From CAYLNK01 sp964384675 (GTDB taxonomy: Bacteria; Acidobacteriota; Thermoanaerobaculia; UBA5066): a stretch of 9,627 nucleotides of DNA. The translations under genes were made by a program, and so were the position numbers. A model generated the notes under the pieces. That model saw only the letters and a list, made by a program, of their open reading frames with translations, did no database searches and was not told where the DNA came from. Shown here piece after piece: positions 6,717 through 9,627 of the stretch (the first letter of the stretch is position 1; every line of letters starts with the position of its first letter). Where the stretch lies: NCBI GenBank assembly GCA_964384675.1, contig CAYLNK010000271.1, positions 1 to 9,627 on the forward strand, given 5' to 3'.

Positions 6717-7633
6717 GTTTGAGCGTGAGCGGTGACAGGCAGCGGGTGCGGCGGCACGGATCGGCGCTCGGTGCGCTGCTTCTCCTCGTTGCCGGGTTCT
6801 CGGGCTGCGAGCAGAAGAAGCCGGAGCCGGCGGGCCCGCCCCCGGCGATGGTCAAGGAGCTCGAGGACTCCAAGAAGGAGAACGCCGCCCTCAAGGAGAC
6901 GCTCGGACAGAAGACCGTCCTCCTGAACCAGGTGCAGGAGGAGCTGGACGCGCTGGCCAAGGCCGGCGACGTGGTGCTCAAGGCCAAGCAGGAGCTCGAA
7001 GGCGGCGTGAAGAGCCGCGAGCAGAGCGCCGTGCTCCTGGAGAACGTCACCAGGGCCAAGAAGCTGCTGGAGGAGCGCAGCAAGCAGATCAAGGCCCTCC
7101 AGGCCCGCCTCAAGAGCTCCGAGTCCGAGCTGGCGCAGGTGATGAACCTGATGTCGAAGCTGCTCCTCGAGCGAGCCGCCGAGATGGAGAAGCTCGAGAA
7201 CGAGATCGCCACGCTGCGCGGCGAGAAGAAGGTCGTCGAGGGCGAGCGCGACGAGGCCCGCAAGCAGAAGGAAGAGGAGGAGACGAAGCGCAAGGAGGCC
7301 GAGCAGGCGCTCGACGTGGCGCAGGTCGCGATCGGCACCGAAGAGGAGCTGCGCGCCCGTGGCGTCCTGGCCGTCCAGAAGAAGGGCGTCTTCGGGATGT
7401 CGAAGAAGATCTCCCTGGCCCCGTTCAAGCCCGACCTGTACGCGAAGATCAGCATCGACCAGGACCGCGAGCTGCCGCTCGGCAAGAACGTGAAGACCTA
7501 CGAGTGCGTCACGGCCCACGACGTCAAGCTCCTGGTGAAGGACGTGAGGGGCGACGAGACGTTCCTGAAGATCGAGGACCCGAAGGCGTTCTGGCACGAC
7601 AAGATCCTGGTCATCGTGGTGACCCGGAAGTAG
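6713..7633 (+). CDS. Coiled-coil lipoprotein with a C-terminal globular domain, 306 aa
   Basis: The N-terminus is a type II signal peptide: arginines to residue 14, hydrophobic LGALLLLVAGF, and a lipobox-like FSGC with lipid-bearing Cys32. The -3 position is F, which is less usual than L. A short linker EQKKPEPAGPPP follows, then a long charged coiled coil at about residues 46-205, rich in K, E, A and L heptads. The C-terminal domain, about 206-304, starts IGTEEELRARGVL and ends AFWHDKILVIVV. From memory this resembles the C-terminal domain of coiled-coil envelope proteins in Bacteroidetes, some annotated as Cbp1-family adhesins (IGT-x-EEL-x-x-x-G near the front, F-W...LVIVV at the end). That match is moderate and the adhesin role should not be assumed. 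GGAGG sits five bases before the ATG, and the start overlaps the previous gene's stop. Likely anchored in the outer or inner membrane with the coil projecting into the periplasm. Confidence 0.88.
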   Translation: MSLSVSGDRQRVRRHGSALGALLLLVAGFSGCEQKKPEPAGPPPAMVKELEDSKKENAALKETLGQKTVLLNQVQEELDALAKAGDVVLKAKQELEGGVKSREQSAVLLENVTRAKKLLEERSKQIKALQARLKSSESELAQVMNLMSKLLLERAAEMEKLENEIATLRGEKKVVEGERDEARKQKEEEETKRKEAEQALDVAQVAIGTEEELRARGVLAVQKKGVFGMSKKISLAPFKPDLYAKISIDQDRELPLGKNVKTYECVTAHDVKLLVKDVRGDETFLKIEDPKAFWHDKILVIVVTRK

Positions 7634-7653
7634 GGCTGGCGTTCGGAGGGGCC

Positions 7654-8082
7654 ATGTCGCGCCCGATCACGAAGCTGTACCCGAACGACGAGGTGACGGT
7701 CGTCTGGAAGCCGGAGATGTGTGTCCATTCGGGCAGCTGTTTCCGGGGCCTGCCGGCCGTCTTCGACCCGCGCCGTCGCCCCTGGGTGGTCATGGCGAAC
7801 GGCACGACGGAGGAGATCGTCGCCCAGGTCGGGAGGTGCCCGTCGGGGGCGCTCTCCATCCGGAAAGGGGACGGGGCGGTACCCCCGCCCGTCCCCGAGG
7901 CCGAGGTGCGGGTGGACGTACTCCCCAACGGCCCGCTCTTCGTGACCGGAGCGGTGGACGTCCACCGCCCGGACGGCAGCGTCGAGCACCGTCCCGAGAA
8001 GACCGCGTTCTGCCGCTGCGGGGCCTCGGCGGGCAAGCCGTACTGCGACGGCAGCCATGCCCGGGTCGGGTTCCGCGGCTGA
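7654..8082 (+). CDS. Fer4_19 (YjdI-like) plus CDGSH iron-sulfur protein, 142 aa
   Basis: A small cytoplasmic two-domain iron-sulfur protein, probably for electron transfer or cluster storage. Residues 12-70 match Fer4_19 (PF06902): C23-V-H-S-G-S-C29-FRGLPAVFDPRRRPW, then R-C62-PSGAL. Residues 85-142 hold a CDGSH domain (PF09360) with C120-R-C122-GASAGKPY-C131-DGSH135. The three Cys and one His are the canonical [2Fe-2S] ligands. Only three cysteines are seen in the first domain, which is the usual set for this family; whether it holds a 3Fe or 4Fe cluster cannot be told. The ATG at 7654 has GGAGG four bases upstream and gives the expected Fer4_19 N-terminus. It lies 20 bases after the lipoprotein gene on the same strand, so cotranscription is likely although a functional link is not obvious. 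Such fusions occur in other bacteria, so the architecture is known. Confidence 0.95.
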   Translation: MSRPITKLYPNDEVTVVWKPEMCVHSGSCFRGLPAVFDPRRRPWVVMANGTTEEIVAQVGRCPSGALSIRKGDGAVPPPVPEAEVRVDVLPNGPLFVTGAVDVHRPDGSVEHRPEKTAFCRCGASAGKPYCDGSHARVGFRG

Positions 8083-8084
8083 CG

Positions 8085-8101
8085 GCGGCGACGCTCGCCG
8101 C
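8085..8101 (+). terminator. Hairpin in the convergent gap after the iron-sulfur gene
   Basis: GCGGCGA and TCGCCGC form a perfect 7-bp stem with a 3-base loop, three bases after the stop codon. It is followed by GCGCCTTTC, a poor T run. It lies between two converging genes, where a terminator is expected. On the other strand it would fold too, but lacks any T tract. Confidence 0.4.
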
Positions 8102-8123
8102 GCCTTTCGACGGACCGCTACCG

Positions 8124-9317
8124 CTATTCGCTCGGCGGCGGGTCCTTCAGTCGACCACCCGTCCCGAGGGGCCCCTGCGGCTTGGGGACACCCAGCTCGG
8201 CGACGTCGAACTGCGGATCGGGCCCGACGCTCACGAGGACACGCCGGTCGGTCGGCTGCCCGGAGTCGGACGGGAACGGCGCCGAGCACGGGAACGACTG
8301 GACCGATCCGCGGAGCTGGTCGGGGCTCAAGCCCGGGGGACCCTCGATCGTGAAGACCTTCGCTGCGAGCGGAGCGAGGGTGCCGGGCAGCGAGGCCGAC
8401 CAGGAGCCGGCCTGGAGACGGATTCCCGTCGCGCAGTCGTGGTCGTTGTTGACGAGGAGGACCCGGACCGAAGTACCCCGCGAAGCCCACTCGGCGACCT
8501 GGACCCCCCGGCGCGATGCGAGAGTATTGAGGCCCGCGAGCCGGAGGCTCGCCGGGTCGCGCCGCCAGACGTCCCAGGTCCCCGGCAGCTCGAGCGTCGC
8601 GACGAGAAGCCCCGTCGACTGCTGTCTGATCCCGACCCGGACCTTCGTGCCCTGCTTGACCAGGTCGCTCCCCCGACCGTTGTCTATCGTGTCGAGGATG
8701 AAGATGGCAGGTCCCTCGTCCTTCGGTGACGCCGGAGCCCCGGCCCGCACCGGCAGCAGCAGGAGGGCATCGGCGATCAGGTTCACGGCGCCGCGGAAAG
8801 CCATGGTGCGCGCCGAATCACCCGGGTCCGCCCAGGCGGTCTCCGCGAGACGCTCGCGCAGCTTCACGGCAAGCGGCGCCCCCGTGAGCGGACGGGGCTG
8901 CCGCAGGACCACGAAGCTCCGGTTCATGAACAGGCTCTCGCGCCCGAGCTCGCGAGGCACCGCGCAGTCCGCCACGAAGTGGAGGTACTGGCCGATCGCC
9001 TGGGCGCGGGCATAGGGCCGCTCGAGCCCCCGCCCGAGGAGGATCCGGGCCAACGCTTTCTCGGCCTGCGCCGCCGCGTCGTTCGGGGCCAGGCCGGGAT
9101 GCTCCTCGCACTGCGGGTCCAGGGGATCCGCGTCACGCGCCGACTCGAAGATCGCGCTACGGTGCTCGGTCGGCAGCCTGGCCTCCGCCGCGGGCGAGAT
9201 CCGGATCGCCGCGCGCACCGCAGACTCGTGCACGATCGGCTGCCACGCGGCTGCCGGCAGCGAAACGAGCGGGAGAACGACGCCGGCGAGAACGGCGCCG
9301 AGGCGCCAGCGGCTCAT
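8124..9317 (-). CDS. Secreted protein with N-terminal phospholipase C/P1-nuclease-like zinc domain, 397 aa
   Basis: A signal peptide (MSRWRLGAVLAGVVLPLVSLPAAA) ends just before W25. In the zinc-dependent phospholipase C/P1 nuclease fold the mature protein begins with a Trp whose amino group and carbonyl bind zinc, and a His follows five residues later. Here W25 and H30 have exactly that spacing. Further candidate ligands are D62/D64 in SARDADPLD, H73 in EEHPG, and H113 and D117 in YLHFVADCAVPREL, the equivalent of the family's HF-x-x-D-x-x-x-P-x-H. The last His is replaced by E123, so metal binding may be altered. After about residue 205 comes a beta-rich region of unknown kind, then a low-complexity proline-rich tail. 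Cysteines at 70, 118, 295 and 344 could form disulfides. The ATG at 9317 overlaps the preceding gene's TGA. Its GGAGG lies only one base from the ATG, so reinitiation is likely. Enzymatic activity is uncertain. Confidence 0.8.
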   Translation of the reverse strand: MSRWRLGAVLAGVVLPLVSLPAAAWQPIVHESAVRAAIRISPAAEARLPTEHRSAIFESARDADPLDPQCEEHPGLAPNDAAAQAEKALARILLGRGLERPYARAQAIGQYLHFVADCAVPRELGRESLFMNRSFVVLRQPRPLTGAPLAVKLRERLAETAWADPGDSARTMAFRGAVNLIADALLLLPVRAGAPASPKDEGPAIFILDTIDNGRGSDLVKQGTKVRVGIRQQSTGLLVATLELPGTWDVWRRDPASLRLAGLNTLASRRGVQVAEWASRGTSVRVLLVNNDHDCATGIRLQAGSWSASLPGTLAPLAAKVFTIEGPPGLSPDQLRGSVQSFPCSAPFPSDSGQPTDRRVLVSVGPDPQFDVAELGVPKPQGPLGTGGRLKDPPPSE

Positions 9318-9627
9318 TCCTCCGGCCCGTCGACGTCGCGGGTCAGGAGAGCCTGGATCTCGCGGAGCTCGGCCAGCACCCGGGGAATCCGGAGGTCCGC
9401 GTGGTGGTTCACGGGCGTCGTCCTGACACGGGTGGCCGCCGTTGACGGGGGAACCTCGGGCGGGGGCGCCAGCGTCTCGGACGGCGACAGGGCGACGTCC
9501 TCGAAGACGACGCTGTCGAGGGCCGGCTGCTGGGGCGGCTTGCGGGTGACCCGGCGGGACGTGCGGGTGTCGGGCGGCGGCTTCACGGGCGTGGTCTCGA
9601 CCGACGGAGCCGGAGCGAGCCCGGCCG
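9314..9627 (-). CDS. 3' end of a proline-rich protein gene, truncated by the right edge
   Basis: The frame is open from the TGA at 9314-9316 through to base 9627, so only the last ~104 residues are seen. A GTG at 9586 could serve as a start, but the coding-like frame continues past it (AGLAPAPSVETTPVKPPPD), so a longer protein is likely. The visible part is a Pro/Thr/Ala/Val-rich linker with several PPP and PPE runs, then a short C-terminal helix RIPRVLAELREIQALLTRDVDG. Such linkers often separate a membrane or regulatory domain from a terminal helix, but the family cannot be named. The stop overlaps the ATG of the secreted phospholipase-like gene (ATGA), so the two are translationally coupled and likely share a transcript starting outside the window. 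Confidence 0.65.
   Translation of the reverse strand, partial: AGLAPAPSVETTPVKPPPDTRTSRRVTRKPPQQPALDSVVFEDVALSPSETLAPPPEVPPSTAATRVRTTPVNHHADLRIPRVLAELREIQALLTRDVDGPEE

Noticed and set aside
6425..7597. Leu-rich 390-codon minus-strand frame opposite the lipoprotein
   Set aside because: The Leu runs mirror the Lys/Glu/Ala codons of the coiled coil on the plus strand; it ignores the well-supported ATGA-coupled gene.
7498..8490. Minus-strand 330-codon frame spanning the iron-sulfur gene and the convergent gap
   Set aside because: It is antisense to a gene with intact Fer4_19 and CDGSH motifs and has no protein-like features of its own.
1..9627. tRNA, rRNA, CRISPR arrays, insertion sequences, riboswitches
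   Set aside because: I saw no cloverleaf, regularly spaced direct repeats, transposase motifs, terminal inverted repeats or conserved riboswitch cores by eye.

Overview
The window is very GC-rich, with G or C at almost every third codon position. It is chromosomal in character: I see no rRNA, tRNA, CRISPR array, insertion sequence or phage gene. A sigma factor of the PF07638 (TIGR02999-like) type overlapping a Ser/Thr kinase with a C-terminal PD40/TolB-like propeller is typical of Acidobacteriota and also occurs in related GC-rich soil or sediment phyla (Gemmatimonadota, Planctomycetota, Myxococcota). Acidobacteriota is my best guess, by inference only.

Minus strand, 5669 down to 1: a signalling block read in one direction. 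The order is ECF sigma factor (5094-5669), 941-aa membrane kinase with a propeller domain (2285-5110, overlapping the sigma gene), 165-aa exported beta-rich protein (1690-2187), 282-aa soluble kinase (749-1597), and a protein of tandem beta repeats resembling polymer-forming/bactofilin-like proteins (732 to beyond base 1). The last gene appears to carry a +1 frameshift near its 5' end. Two hairpins, one over the big kinase stop codon and one between the exported protein and the small kinase, may divide the block into several transcripts.

Plus strand, 5805 to 8082: a divergent cluster. A four-helix membrane protein of unknown function (5805-6716) overlaps by ATGA a coiled-coil lipoprotein (6713-7633). 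Twenty bases later comes a small iron-sulfur protein joining a Fer4_19 domain to a CDGSH domain (7654-8082).

Minus strand, right end: a secreted protein that looks like a divergent zinc-dependent phospholipase C/P1-nuclease homologue (8124-9317). It is coupled by an ATGA overlap to the 3' end of a proline-rich gene that runs off the right edge (9314 to beyond 9627).

The strongest functional story is the sigma-kinase pair. The acidic motif normally needed in sigma region 2.2 is replaced by a stretch with two threonines, which fits phosphorylation-controlled sigma factors known from kinase-linked ECF groups. No gap between genes exceeds 300 bases.
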